A DNA stretch of 64,000 bases from assembly GCF_963169125.1 (NCBI RefSeq), contig NC_084795.1:186656214-186720213 (forward strand), given 5' to 3'. The position numbers and the translations under genes were made by a program. The DNA comes from Humulus lupulus (taxonomy: Eukaryota; Streptophyta; Magnoliopsida; Rosales; Cannabaceae). The notes beneath the pieces were generated by a model. It saw only the letters and a program-made list of their open reading frames with translations, did not search any database and had not been told where the DNA came from. The first letter of the stretch is position 1. Every line of letters begins with the position of its first letter. This document shows, one piece after another, positions 1-12,615 of the stretch.

Positions 1-208
1 TTCTTGATATTTTGATTTGCAACTGGTTTGGTGAGAACTCAATTTATTAATAATTTATGCTTATAAATTGTTGAGCTCTATCCATAGCCATAGTATTCAA
101 TTATTTCTTCTACAATATTAAGTAGATTGTGGCTATAATTTTTCATTGTCTGCTATATGAGCTTTCTGTGCAAATGATGACAAGTTTCTTTTGGTGTGTA
201 TGCTGCAG

Positions 209-300
209 GTATCTGGGCAGGAATGCATACCGTTAGGTACTTTGATGGAAAAACGTACAAGTGGGTTGGGATAAGCCGTCAGCCTAATAGTATTGGAAAA
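209..300 (+). CDS. orphan coding exon, unrecognised product
   Basis: A 92-base open segment lies between a good acceptor (tgctgcag, ending 208) and a donor (gtatgc, from 301). With a two-base lead it reads as about 30 residues containing [19 protein letters not shown], which looks protein-like in composition (aromatic and charged residues, no stop). I do not recognise the family. No convincing neighbouring exon was found, so it could be one exon of a gene that begins left of the window or a gene scrap. The exon's 3' end and donor are duplicated just downstream (291-412). Confidence 0.35.
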
Positions 301-412
301 GTATGCTCTAAGTTTTGTGTTTTAGTTTTGAATATTTAATGGAGAGTTAATATTATTGGAAAAGTATGCTCTGATTTTGGTGTTTTAGTTTTGAATATTT
401 AATGGAGAGTTA
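291..412. repeat. 63-bp tandem duplication spanning an exon end and splice donor
   Basis: Two copies, 291-349 and 354-412, begin tattggaaaagtatgctct and end aatggagagtta, offset by 63 bases with only a few differences. The unit contains the last bases of the 209-300 exon plus its gtatgc donor, so the donor now exists twice. Confidence 0.85.
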
Positions 413-785
413 CTAAGTTGTAGCAAGAAGTTGAAAATTGGATCATATTGTTTGGAGTATAAATACATGTGTTTTAGTACAATCTGCGAGTACAACTCAT
501 ATCTTCAAGACAGGTACACTACCCTCTTTCTTTATCTGACATAATCACTAGCAGCACATCCTTTTCCTTTTCTTGAAATGAATTCATATACCCTCTTGGC
601 CTAGCATTTCCAGGGTTTTAACCTTTTCATAATCACTGTGTCCAAATTGCAGAAAACCAGCGAAAAAATTCAACGCATTCTGTTGGCTTTCCTTGGCTAT
701 TTGCATAGTAGAGCTTCTCATTTGCATCAAGTTTGGACATGGTATGTTACTCTGCAACTATTATCAATAAAACAATGTAACTACG

Positions 786-860
786 GAGAATAATAACAAT
801 AATAATAGGGGGCTCAGTATATTGAGAATAATAACAATAATAATAGGGGGGCTCAGTATA
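786..860. repeat. tandem duplication, 38-bp unit
   Basis: The string gagaataataacaataata followed by a G run and ctcagtata occurs twice in succession, starting at 786 and 824. Confidence 0.8.
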
Positions 861-907
861 ATTTAGTATTAGGATACTAACTTTTTTTTTTCTACATGCT
901 AAGAAAC

Positions 908-931
908 GAGAGAGAGAGAGAGAGAGAGAGA
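908..931. repeat. (AG)n microsatellite
   Basis: An uninterrupted AG dinucleotide run of 24 bases. Confidence 0.9.
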
Positions 932-2191
932 TTAGGAAGAAGAGTGTTGCTAGCAGTCTCACTCCCAAATATATATATATAATTATATATACAGTTACAG
1001 TGTACATCCTTATCATACTGGTTTTGTATAGTTCATCAGCAATTCTCATTCTCCACATATTTAAGTTGTCCGAATTGTTAAGGATATTATTTTTGCCAAA
1101 CAAAGTTGGATAGGCGTTTATTTCCCCGTCTTTTTGTTTAGTAACTCTTTTCCAAACTTTTATTGGTTGAATTGTGTTCTCTTCTAGTTCTCTATGCATC
1201 TAAATTATTTTCTTTGATTAAGAATTTGTATGGATTGTAACTTTTGAAACACGTAGATTGTAACATTCAAGCATTGTTGCAGCAATCACAAGTGCATGTG
1301 CAAAGTGCATAGTTTGAGGTTTTCAAACAGGTTGCTGCATTTTTTTTATGCAATATTTTTTCATGGAAACTTTTCATTTGGCTAGAAAATAATTGCTGGA
1401 AAACTTGTTATATGTAGAAGTTGAACCTTCCATATAATTTTGATATTCCACTGCTCTGAAAATATGTGAAAAATGTTATACTCCAAATCCAAAACTAATA
1501 CTAATCCAAAAGAAAAAAAAAAGAACAGAATAAGTAAAGAATAAATGAAGTACCTAACGTATAATAACAACAGTGGGCAGTAACCAAACAAATTAAGAAC
1601 TGAAACAATTGTAGAAATGGAGCACCTGATTTTTTTTTTTTTAGGTACCATTTGATCTATATAATATACATGGATATATACATGTAACATCATCCATACA
1701 TTATATATCAATGAAAAATTGAAAATAAATCTCTTGTTTCAGAATAGGCAATGAGTCTATATTCCTCAGTATTACTATCTGCTATTGATATCTGATTTCC
1801 ATGTCCAGGAGAGGATATTGTTGTATGCATCTGTTTGGCAATCTTGATATTATTATTTGATGATGAGGGTGAAAATAACTTAATAGCTTGTTGCTAAATT
1901 CTTATTTTCTTTCCCAATTTCCATGAGCGTAGTTCATAGCTCCTACCATTTTTTCTTCTGGGTTTATTCTAGCTATATAGTGGCTGTAGTTAAGGTGTTT
2001 GGTCAAAGGCAGATCTCTTTAATGCTTTAAATTTTGCTATCTATGTTTCTGTAAATTCGCTTGTATTCAGACCATTTATTAGAAATTTTGTTCTGAATTA
2101 TGCCAACACTACAATAATTATGCCCATATATTACACTAAAATATCACATTACAACAATTATGCCCATATAATGCTTTCCCAACAACACTAA

Positions 2192-2331
2192 CTGTTTTGG
2201 TTAGTTAGTTGTTCATTGTAACTAATTATTGTTATTTTGTAGATTAGTTACTTTATTAGTTTTCGTCTTTTCTGTATATATACTCTTTTGTATCATTACT
2301 TCTTTAATGAGAATTGATTCTATTAATTCAG
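2192..2331 (+). repeat. possible short copia/TRIM-type LTR remnant
   Basis: The segment starts TGTTTTGGTTAGTTAGTTG and ends ATTAATTCA. It contains a TATATATACTC box followed by a region like the R/U5 of short plant copia LTRs (TTCTTTAATGAGAATT). No matching target duplication flanks it, so the limits and the identity are uncertain. Confidence 0.3.
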
Positions 2332-4332
2332 TCACTAAGTTTGATTCTATTTGCTTTTCTCTTTTTCCTCCTCTAGGTTGACGATGGTTCTTGGTTGTGG
2401 ACGAGCTATTCTAATTATTTTTCTTTTGTTTGGGTTTGTGTTATGCAGGTTTGTAGGCGTGATGGTGGTGGTGGTGAGGGTTCGTGGTAGTGGCTCAAAG
2501 GGCAAAGGGTGGTGTCTTCTTCATATCAATGTCTGGGTTGTTGAGTGATGTCGAGATAAGATTTTATTTTCATTTAAAAATGGGTTTCTAAGTTTGATTA
2601 TTTTACTTTTGAGAATAACGTGTGTTTCATATTTCTTTCTGTTTTGAGTTTACTAAATTATTTTTAAAGATTTATCTATGGTTGAGTATGTTAAATCTTT
2701 TATTTTGAATTTACTGCATATTTTTATACAAATGTATGTGTGTTTTTTCATAAACACATGTTTGCATAATAATCTATGAAGTTTTTTCTGATTCTCTTGA
2801 TGTGATAATGTGTGCATAGAATCTGTTTGATTAAATTCCTGAATGACTTGTATTTTCTTTAACACATTGCTTCATCCTTCCTAGTAGTATACATTGCTGC
2901 TCTGTTAAGTCCAGACCTCATCTGATGCACTTGCTGTTTTTTTTAATGTTACATTTGAAGTCCGTTAAAATAGTTAAGATAAAAGTGTGTTGGCTTGGTG
3001 TGATTATGTGTAAATTTCCCTGTCAATTTACTTCAGGAACTTTCATATCTTATAAAAATTATCTATACATATGCATACACACTTTCAAAACTTGCAAGCC
3101 TACTGGTACACATTATGCATTTTGGCCATCATCTTAGAAATCTATTTGATTGAACTGAAACTTGGTTGTGCATTTTGTTTTTATTGTTGGGTTAGCTGAC
3201 CTATGTTTAAAGCTTTGGCCATCAACATAACATGGTGGTATTTTAGCTTTTAAAAATTGACCCTATGACAGTTACTGTCTTAGGACTGTAATTTACTGCA
3301 TTACTTAAAGAACAGCCCAGTTAATAATATGACGCAAGACAGTCCTTGCAGTGTTCATCAGTGTTTTTGCTCATGGAATAATTGAAATATGTGGAAACAA
3401 TGAAATATGTTTTTGTTCATCAGTGTCCTAATTGCTGGTAAAATATAATGCCTGTCTTTGTTTTGTTTTGGTAAAAGTTAAATCCAGAATATCGACATAT
3501 ATAACTCAGCATTGTTGAGTTGTGCATTGAAAAAATTATAGAGTAGTTACTGAGTTGTGTATTTTTTTCTCTGCAGGTTTCTATTCTGTTGGGCAGTGCA
3601 TGCATTACATGCTCCTACCTTCAATAACGATGAATTCATACCAAAATCTCTGCCTGCGCTTCCTTGCGTGAGACTAGCTAGCTCCATCCAGCCTTCTTCT
3701 TCCCTGCGTGAAGGTGAAGAAAGATTCAACCTTTTTCATTATTTTTTTTTTTAATAATAATACTGTGACAACTTTGGTTTGACCCACTTCCTCTGTTTTT
3801 TTTTTATTATTATGGTTTATTATTTTCTCTTTCTATACATATACAAACAATACAAAACAGAATTTGTTCGCAATATTTAAATATAAATATGTAGAGGAAG
3901 AAAGTCTTTTGTTTTCAGTTTCAGTGGGGAAGTGGCATGTAGCTAGTGCTATCAAGACTCGTTCATGTCTTTTCCCAGAATTAAAACCTCATTTTAATCT
4001 TTGTTTTTATTGGCATGAATTATTTTTCAATTTTTTCCACGTTACTTTTGTCGTGTATATACAATATCTATATATATATGCATGGCTGTCCAGAATACAG
4101 TTGACTATGTCGCCTCTTCACCTTATTCAGGCAACTGCAGCCTTGATTTTAAACAATCAACACCTTTATTTAGTTCAAGTTGTTAAGGAGATTGGGGAGG
4201 GTTTCTAGAGAAAAGCTGTTGTGGAGCAACATTTAGTGAGTACCTTTATGTATTAGGCCAAAGAGCAAATCAAACTGGAAAATTATTTCTGAATTCCACT
4301 GAGCAAGGAAGTTGTCTCGTTTTGCTTACAAG
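2332..4332. other. non-coding stretch upstream of the kinase relic
   Basis: No recognised gene. An exon-like open segment follows an acceptor at about 3577 (ctctgcag) and runs to about 3715, but its translation matches nothing I know. The rest is AT-rich with T and A runs. Confidence 0.5.
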
Positions 4333-6598
4333 GTTTCGCGGAAACATCTCTGGTTGTGGGGTTGAGAAGCTAGTTAGTGGGAATGGTGGCTGTTCTGACT
4401 ACTCTCTTGATGATGTTACCAATAAATTGGGAGATAGAGTTAGAAGTTTAAATGAAAACTGTGAACTTACAAGTTCTAAAGGAACCTGGGAGAGTTCTTG
4501 TGATTTTTGTGTGAAGAGCTGGGAAGACATTAGGGGAATGGATTCACCATCTGCAAAACATGAGCCTGTTAACGTTGAAAATGAAATGTGTAGGTTCGCG
4601 GTTTTGGTGTCGATTATTGGTAGCAGGATTGAAGATGTTGGATATATCAAACCCATTTTCACATGCCTTGGGAGACAAACACTCAACTCTGGTATGTTTC
4701 TCTTAACACTTTACACAAAAGTATTGTTTTCAAATTGTTTTTTTCAACTGGTCTGTGTTTTTTGCATAATAAAAGAAAGGGAAGACATAAAGCATAGTAA
4801 GAAGAATAGCATTAGAAAAGGTGATAATTCCTCTTTGATTGGATAATTGTGCAAATACTCTGTATGGAAATGGAAATTGAAATAAAAACTTTGCTTTATG
4901 GATGTAGGTGTATGGATTCTGATTGGTTTCCTAATAGGAGTTGTAATGATGGTATTGGGTGCTGCATGCTTCCTGTATAGAAGATACTTTAAATCAAATC
5001 TCCCATCCAAAAACCATGGTATGCTCAAAACTGTTTCACCACTAAACAAGAAGCCATTTTTTCCTAGATGTATGCCATGTGCCATACTTGTACTTATTTT
5101 TGTCTAATTCACATGACAGTGTTCAGGGATGTCCTTACAAAAGAGCCTGCTTGCAGAAAAGTACCTGTCAAGGAAGTGTATGCTGCAACAAACAATCTCT
5201 GTGAATCAAATGTAATTGGTGAAGGAACTGCAGGTTAGAACTTTGCTAAAACAAAACAAGTCTGTTTACATAAAAAAGTGTAACAGGAAAGATATCCCTA
5301 TGTCCATATCACCTTATCTAAGCTGTTTTTTTGACCATCCACCATAGCAATCCTAACAGGTGTTATTTTTAAATCAGGAAAGGTCTACAAAGGGGTACTG
5401 TCAAATAAGCAACCCGTAGCAATTAAGCACATCATTAATGATGAAGATGTTGAAACATTTGTCAGGGAACTTACTAGCTTAGCACATATAAGACACCCGA
5501 ACCTTATAGCTTTGCTTGGTTGTTGTGTAAGGAAAGATGGTGGCTTCCTTATTTATAAGCTTTGTCCAAATGGGAACCTCTCTGAATGGCTTTTTGGTAT
5601 TTCCTGACTCCTGTGTAAGGTTATTCTATATTACCAATTCATGTTATCATGTTTGGAGCTCATGAAATATTGACTTTTGACACACTAGGAAGAGATAAGG
5701 TCCTGTCATGGATTCAAAGGCTTGAGATTGCAATTGATTGCGCTAGAGCCTTATCTGGAATAAGGTCCTGTCATGAATGCACTTTATATGATCCCTGGTC
5801 AGTAGTCTCAGGTTATATAGATTTACAGACTTTGTGTTGTAAATTTTCTGTTTTATAATTTATAATTCTACTCTTAATCTGGGTCCTGGATTTATCAATG
5901 ACACTTCTTTTAGCCTTTATTTTTAATCTTAATACATTTCTATAACAATGATGTTAACTGAACCGTTGATGTTGTCCCCTGTTATACTTTCTTCTGCTCT
6001 TTTCTTTTGGCTATAGAGAAATTGTTCTGTTAAAAACACACGTGGAACATGTTTTAACTGCATTATGCTCTCCTCCAGCAGACTGACAAAATAAAATTTG
6101 GAACTTCTAGTGCATTGAAAAATGATTTTGTCATTAGAAAAACTTATTCTTCTCTTTGTCACACTGCATTCTATGTTATTTTATTTATTTATTTTCTGGA
6201 ATTTGCTAGGGACACATGTTTCATACCAAAATCTTGCACCACATAATGTTGCATATATATATATATATATTTCCTTTTCGAAATAGAACCTGCCATTTGA
6301 AGTCATATGGCTGGTTGTGCAATTTTATTATTATTTTGTAAAATGTCACCTGCATTACTCTTATACACCCTTACCATTGTTATCTTCAATTGATTGTATT
6401 ATTTTCAACTTGTGGCAGAACAAGTTTTTTGGTGATCAACCTGCCATTGATGTACTGACGAAGAAGCGAAATGCATTGCTTGGAGTGGCTACAAATGATG
6501 ATGGAAAGCAAGTGGAGGAAGATGCTAGATATCCACCATGGGTGCAATGTTGCCTGAAATCTCATTATCTGGATAAATCTGATATTTGGGGAAGTTGA
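4333..6598 (+). pseudogene. receptor-like protein kinase relic, catalytic half lost
   Basis: Six exon-like segments with consistent phase-1 junctions: 4333-4691, 4908-5020, 5127-5233, 5378-5596, 5689-5811 and, less surely, 6419-6598. The first encodes a Cys-containing ectodomain piece (CDFCVKSWEDI, CRFAVLVSI), possibly SPARK-like. The second is a transmembrane helix (WILIGFLIGVVMMVLGAA) followed by basic residues. The third and fourth give a juxtamembrane segment and a kinase N-lobe with glycine loop GEGTAGKVYKG, the VAIK lysine and HPNLIALLGCC. The fifth starts the E helix (WIQRLEIAIDCARAL) and then diverges: the HRD catalytic loop, DFG and the rest of the C-lobe are absent. The last segment ends in TGA but does not look like kinase. 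No start codon was located upstream. A truncated pseudogene is the best reading; an expressed kinase-dead receptor is possible. Confidence 0.6.
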
Positions 6599-6869
6599 TA
6601 GTATTGAATATTTGGCACTAGATTGGTGGCTATTAGAATAGATACTCATTGTCTTGTATGTTGGTTGGAAATTGTATAGCATGTTAGTTTTACCATGTGA
6701 TTTAAGATTTATTGGTTTAAGTTTTTGGGTCTTTGTCTCTTGAGAGCTATAATATAATTTGATGACAGTGTTGAATGTTTTAAACTAATTTGTGAATTGT
6801 TAATACAATGTTGAATGCTTTTTACTTTTTTTTATTTGAAAATCAAGTTCATTTGATGATGCTAGTATA

Positions 6870-7343
6870 TATTAGAAAACTAATTTTAATTATATAAATA
6901 AAAAATAAAAATATAATAGAATAAATTAGTGTTATATAAATGAATATATAATGAGAATTTAAACTTATTTAAATATTAAAATAATACGAAAAATGTGTTA
7001 TAATATCTATTACAATAACACTTTTTATAAGTAAAGAACTTTGTTATGCAAACTTCATTATATAACACAAAAAATGTGTTATACTAAAGTGTAGTATAAC
7101 ACAAAAAATGTGTTATATAATCGACTATAAATAATATAATTAAACACTTATCTATTTATTAAAATAACACAGAAAGTGTGTTATCGTTGACAGTATAATA
7201 ACACATCTGTATAACAATGATAAAGTGTTATGTAAAGTACTCTAACCTACGATAACATAGTCGGTCTTAACACATCAAAAAGTGTTATGGTATGTTTTGA
7301 TAACAAATTTTTGGTGTTATTAAAAGCATTTTTTCTTGTAGTG
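6870..7343. mobile_element. CACTA transposon remnant, one end only
   Basis: The segment ends TTTTTTCTTGTAGTG at 7343, the reverse complement of the common plant CACTA terminus CACTACAAGAAAA. Inside are many copies of a short motif in both orientations (aacacaaaaaatgtgttat and variants), typical of CACTA subterminal repeats. The opposite terminus was not found with a matching 3-bp duplication, so this is probably a broken or solo end. The left limit is approximate. Confidence 0.6.
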
Positions 7344-8205
7344 AATAAGTAATATTTATCCAAATGACGAGAAAAGCTTTATAAAAAGTGAAAGATAGGG
7401 GATGTCGTTTTTGTTACTTTCTCACAAAACTGGCGAAAAATGGTTTTTCTCACAAAAGTGATGATACCCTCCTTTTATCTCGTCAATTTTATATAGAAGA
7501 GACGAGTTACTTGTTTATGAAGTGATAAGAAAGACTTGAAGCACGGGAAGTAACGAGAACGGAGAATCGAGAATTAGTTTTGGCCTTTTTTAATTGAAAT
7601 GCTTTAAGGAGACAATGAGAAAGGGTGTGTGAGAATTATTGGTTTAAACCATTGTTACCCTTGTTTTTATATTATTAATCTTGTAATATATTAAAATTTG
7701 AAATCAAAGTTAATAAAATCATAATTAAAATAATTATTTTTTATAAATATTCATATTACTTAAATAGTACATTATTACTTAAATTGTTTATAAATTCATA
7801 AATTTAAAATTATATTAATCATAAAGCTAAATTAATATGCTAAATAATTCACTTAATTATAAATACCAGACATATTATTATTGGATCGATATGAGGTCGG
7901 TGTTTTGATTATATGTCTTTTACACCAAATTGCAAAATAATATAAGAGTTAATTATTCATACTTTTTACTTCTACCAAAACAATAAGTTATAAAATAAAG
8001 ACTTGCACTTCTTTTCATAATCTCCATTGCATTGGTTGCTTTTACGATATCATTGATATATTCTTCTTTTTTTTGTTCTGAATAAGAATCATTGTATTGC
8101 TCAACTTCCAAAGTTTACAACCAACCAATTACAACACCAAACACATCTCAACCACTACTAAATCTATTTTTTACAGATCTTAGTGAACCAATCTCTATCT
8201 ATGGT
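7344..8205. other. AT-rich stretch without recognised features
   Basis: No coding or repeat structure was recognised beyond A/T runs. Near 7380-7510 there are short repeated phrases (ctcacaaaa, gacgag). Confidence 0.55.
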
Positions 8206-8710
8206 TTATGCCTTTTTTGGCATTACAAGAGTAATCCTAACTTGTATTTCCCTTTCCACTTTCTGTACAGTATTAGTAATATGCCATAATTTTTTATTCC
8301 AATACACATCATTCCGGACTCTCCAAATGTGGTAGACTAGAGCTGCAAGAGTAGCATACATGATGTTCTTCCGAATAGCACTCATCTTCTTTGCTTTATT
8401 GATCCACCGGATTAATTGCAGCAGATCCAATAAAGCCGATTTCCAACCCATCCAATGCTTAATTTTCTGAAAACAAGCACTACTATAATGACAGTGGAAA
8501 AATAGATGGCCTATGCTCTCATTATCAGCTCCACATAACAGACATGTTTGATCCACTAGAGGCTAAACTTTTGAATCTGATCTCTAGTTCGAAGTCTCTG
8601 CAACATTACCAGCCAAAGCACAATTCTATGCTTCGGAATGCTCAGTCTATCCCAAACCACTTTGCTCCAACCTACTACAAGTGGTTGATCAAATAGTAAT
8701 AATTTGAAAA
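8206..8710 (-). pseudogene. LINE retrotransposon zf-RVT domain fragment
   Basis: The minus strand encodes the reverse-transcriptase zinc-binding domain found at the 3' end of plant LINE ORF2. IPKHRIVLWL and RLRTRDQI lie upstream (about 8700-8590), then CLLCGADNESIGHLFFHC with the Cys/His ligands (8550-8490), and a tail ending at 8206. A stop (TAG) and a frame change near 8556 separate the two halves. Reverse transcriptase and endonuclease regions are absent, so this is a 5'-truncated, decayed copy, the usual outcome of LINE insertion. Confidence 0.75.
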
Positions 8711-8990
8711 CCGTACTACACACCATTTTTATTGTTTTGGACCTTAATTGAAAGAAAAATATTAATAATTTGAAATATATTAAATATAAATAATAAATGA
8801 AAAAATAATTAGAGAATTTTATAACTTACTCCAATGTTAAATATTTTTATGTAAAAAGGCTCCCCGCTAATATTGCTAGAAATCATGTAATTTGCATTAT
8901 ATAAAAAATTAAAGTAGGAGTAATAACATATTATATTATCCTAGTTATAACTAAAAATCTTAGAAACTTGGTAATCATTGCGTCAATTTC

Positions 8991-9135
8991 TAGGGGTGCA
9001 CACGGGTCAGATTTTCGGGTTTCGAGTTCATCAGGTTCGGGTTTTGCGGGTTTCGGGTTACGAAAAATGGTACCGAAACCGATTCGAAATTTTCGGATTT
9101 TTTCGGGTTCGGGTTCAGTCGGGTTCGGGTTCGGG
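8991..9135. repeat. hAT left subterminal repeats
   Basis: Repeated CGGGTTTCGGGT and GGGTTCGGGTTCGGG motifs lie directly inside the left terminal repeat. They are mirrored at the right end and are candidate transposase-binding sites. Confidence 0.75.
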
Positions 9136-9201
9136 TGTAATTTTGGGTTTGATGGGCCATTTCTGATTTTGGGCCGAAAAGCCCAGACTTGCAAAAATGC
9201 C

Positions 9202-10202
9202 ATTTTTTTAAAAATTGCCATTTTTTTTCAAAAATACCATTTTTCTTTCAAAAATATCATTTTTTGGCAGTTTCAGTAGTACTATGTGCGATTGATTTTG
9301 ATATTTGCCAAAAGAAGATAAAAATTAAGTTACTTAAAATACCACAAAGCATCCAATTTATCAGATAATCCAACAAACAAACAAAAAGCTATACTTTATA
9401 AAATCAAATGGAAGCTTCATACAACCTTATGCTAGCTCAAACAAGCTCATAATAACAAAAACGTAATTATAAACATAACAACATTATCACCAAATGAAAT
9501 GTGTTATATATCAAACTTTGCTATATAGATTTATTTATATATATATATATATAAAAGCCACTACACAGCTAAGTCATATCAAACCTAACAAAAACCACAT
9601 TCTTCCCAAATCTATAATCACCAAATTTAGTTAATAAAAAGTCCCCCCAAAAAAAACTATCTTCTTTTTTCGTAAGTCTACAAAGCATGATCATATCAAA
9701 CACACTATTACTACAACATGTCAACCCACCCCACCACCCCTAATAATACAATTTCTTCTTTTTTTGTAAGTAGTCTACAAGCACGATCATCATCAAAGAA
9801 AGAAGAAAAAACAAAGAACTGAACTAAAAATAATCTAATCCAATACAAAAGAACACACTAATCCTAACTAGAACTTTGACCAATAAAAGAAGAAGAAGAA
9901 GTAGAAGAAAAAACTGCAACCATAAATAAACAACGATAAAATCCATAAACTTAAGTACATAACTAGTTAACCACAAAACCAAAATAAAGTCCATAAGTCG
10001 TCTACAACCATAAACATTAAATTAAGTCTATAAAAGTTCAAAATACATGACCAGCAAAAGTCCATGCCCTTTCCTTCTTTCCTTTCCTTCATTCCTTTCA
10101 AAATTCAAATAAGAAAAATTAGTAAAGAAAAGAAATCAAGGATAATAAATAACATAAAGGCAGGTAGGCATGAATAAATTCTTACAAGCAATTGCAATTC
10201 TT
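9202..10202. other. hAT internal non-coding DNA, 3' of transposase
   Basis: AT-rich, with no gene recognised. It contains a TA run (9534-9553) and A/G-rich tracts (for example 9890-9910), and would form the 3' untranslated and subterminal part of the element. Confidence 0.6.
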
Positions 10203-12615
10203 TTAATTTGTAGATTGTTGTGCAGCAGATGCAGATGAGGCTAAAGACTGAAAATTGACGGAGGATGAAGCTGGCCCAGGCCCAGCACTTGTAGGATCAT
10301 TAGTCATCTCTACAAATATTTTTAATATAACAGATAAATATTAGATTATAAAAAAACATTCACACACTTAAAATAAATATTAAAATGTATTAAACTACCT
10401 GACTCAAGATACTCTGATGTTTGAAGCGCTTCTTCTTCTTCCATATATTCTTGAGTTATGATGGGTTGATGTGATCCGCTCCACCAGTTATTGAGACAAA
10501 TTAATGCTTCGACCATCCTTGGGCTTAGTGAGCTTCTAAAAGGATCTAAAATTCGACCTCCTATAGAAAATGCCGCCTCAGAAGCAACGGTGGTAACTGG
10601 TATAGCTAACACATCACGAGCCATGAGTGACAAGATCTTGTACTTGCACCCACTACTAGCCCACCATCCCAAAACATCAAAATTCTCAGTTGGTCGCTCA
10701 GGTTCCTCTTCCAAATATTTATCGACCTCATTTTTTGTCACTCCATCATCCTTCTCCAATCTTCGTGCCACAAACTCATCATGCAAATTTCGTGACTTCT
10801 TGTTGGCACTAGGTCGACCACTAACAGGCATGACAAATGTGGATGAAGAACTAACAATAGAGGTTGATTGTAGCTGAGTCATAGATGCCGATAGATGAAG
10901 ACTTGATGTTGTCTCATTATATTGATCAAACATTGCCCGCATTGTCTTCTCTACCTTTTTCACCATCTCTTTGCACGTCATCTCATCATAAGTAGCACTA
11001 AAGTAATGACTGAGATAGTCAACCTTGTATCTTGGGTCAAGGACCAAGGCAATTAGAAGTGTCTCATTACAATTATCAAGTTTTCCCCAATACTTGTCAT
11101 ACTTTAGTTTCATGCTCATTGCCATTGTCCTCAATAACTCATTATCATCATCGTCAGCTACTAAGTCACACAGTTCTTGTTGCATATTGGAGATCTCAAT
11201 GAAGTACTTATTAGCAGTAACATAAGTAGACCCACTAAACTTTAATGTTACTTCGTAAAAAGTCTCCAAAAACCTCAAAAACACTGAAGCATTTTCCCAA
11301 TCATCAACAGTGGGGGGCCCCTCCTTTGGTATTCCATTTTTGTCAACCTCATCAAAATAATTCATATAATTAGCATCTCTTTTCATCCTGTCAAATGCCT
11401 TCCGAAATTTCATTGCACAATTGAGCATTAGATATGTGGAGTTCCATCTTGTTGGGACATCTAAACACAAAAGTCCTTTACATTCAATCTTTTCCTGCAT
11501 GACACACTCCTTAAAAAAATTTAGCCTTGCAGGAGAAGACCTAACGAACCTCACAGCATTTCTAATTGCTGCAATTGACCCATGTTTTTCCTTCAACCCT
11601 TCAGTGACAATTAGATTCACAATATGAGCGCAACACCTCATATGTAAAAACTTTCCATCCAAAATTAGGCCTCGCTCTTTCTCCTTGAATTGTTTCCTCA
11701 AGTATCTAATGGAAACATCATTAGACGAAGCATTGTCTACCGTAATGGTAAACAACTTAGAGATGCCCCAATCTAAAAGACATAAGTCGATCTCATGGCC
11801 AATGGTTTCCCCTTTGTGATCTACCACTTGGAAAAAATTGATAATTCTTTTCTAATACTCCCAAGAATTATCAATCCAATGAGTAGTGATGACCATGTAA
11901 TTCAAATTTTGAATGGAAGTCCAAGTATCGGTAGTAATCAATATCCTCTCACGACTCAAAATATTTTTCAATGTTGCCTTCTCCTCCTTATATAACTTCA
12001 ATACATCTCTAGCAACAGTCATTCGAGAAGGGATCTCAAACCGAGGTTGGAGTGTTTTGACAAACTTTTGAACCCTTCACCCTCGACATGTCTAAATGGA
12101 AACTCATCCAACACAATATATTGTGTGAGGGCTACCCTACAAGCTTCTTTGTTATAAGCTACTGCTACTAAGTTTGTCTCCCCCTCTTTCCCTCCCTTTA
12201 CATTTTGAAAGCTTAAAGTCTTTTGTCTCTGCTCATCAATCTTATACGGGCTTAGGTCGCATACTTTCTTAAAATGGTTCCACAAATGACTCGTCCCATG
12301 TTTTCTACTGTCACACAAGAAGTCAGACCCACAATAATTACATATGCACTTGGGGGGAGGAGACTCTTCGTTAGGATCTGTCGAGGGTGGAGGAGGATCT
12401 TCCTTAGTAAAATGATCCCGAATAGATGACCCTTTTCCCTTTGTTTTTCCGGTACTACTAGCACTAGGGATGGGGGGAGGTCTAACCCTCTTTCTACTAG
12501 CTCTAGTTTTTCTACCCTGATCAGTAGGAGGAGTAGGGTTTTCAGTTTGAGTGAGAGGTGGTTGATCTTGAGCATCTATTGGGGGAAGAGTTTCATCTAC
12601 CTCATCAAAATCCAT
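10203..12615 (-). pseudogene. hAT transposase, BED-finger RICESLEEPER-like, broken
   Basis: The first open segment (12615-12019) starts at ATG and holds a Ser/Pro-rich N-terminus and a BED zinc finger (CNYCGSDF, then HLWNHFKKVC). The catalytic RNase H-like body is at 11827-10346: TVDNASSND, MRCCAHIVNLIV, WNSTYLML, and a C-terminal dimerisation region with VLAIPVTTVASEAAFS near 10600. A one-base deletion in an A run near 12057 shifts the frame, and an in-frame TAG lies between the segments (near 11852). A splice donor at about 10400 and an acceptor at 10310 join a short last exon (10309-10203) ending in TAA. In this family the protein cuts and joins element DNA in the nucleus. The two lesions argue that this copy makes no active enzyme. 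Confidence 0.88.

Larger units (their letters stand above)
413..2191. other. non-coding AT-rich stretch
   Basis: No supported gene. The reading frames here are short and low in complexity. It holds a 38-bp tandem duplication (786-860), an AG microsatellite (908-931) and TA runs near 968-990 and 1660-1710. It is compatible with intron or intergenic DNA. Confidence 0.6.

Noticed and set aside
2351..2548. small membrane protein ORF
   Set aside because: Short, low complexity, no supporting context or homologous motif.
2107..7343. cactacaa at about 2107 as the left end of the CACTA element ending at 7343, which would make it a carrier of the kinase gene
   Set aside because: The bases after cactacaa differ from the right terminus, the 3-bp flanks do not match, and the subterminal motif of the right end is absent near 2107.
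8991..9135. interstitial telomere repeats
   Set aside because: The repeat is GGGTTCGGGTT-like, not the plant TTTAGGG unit, and it is mirrored at both hAT ends.
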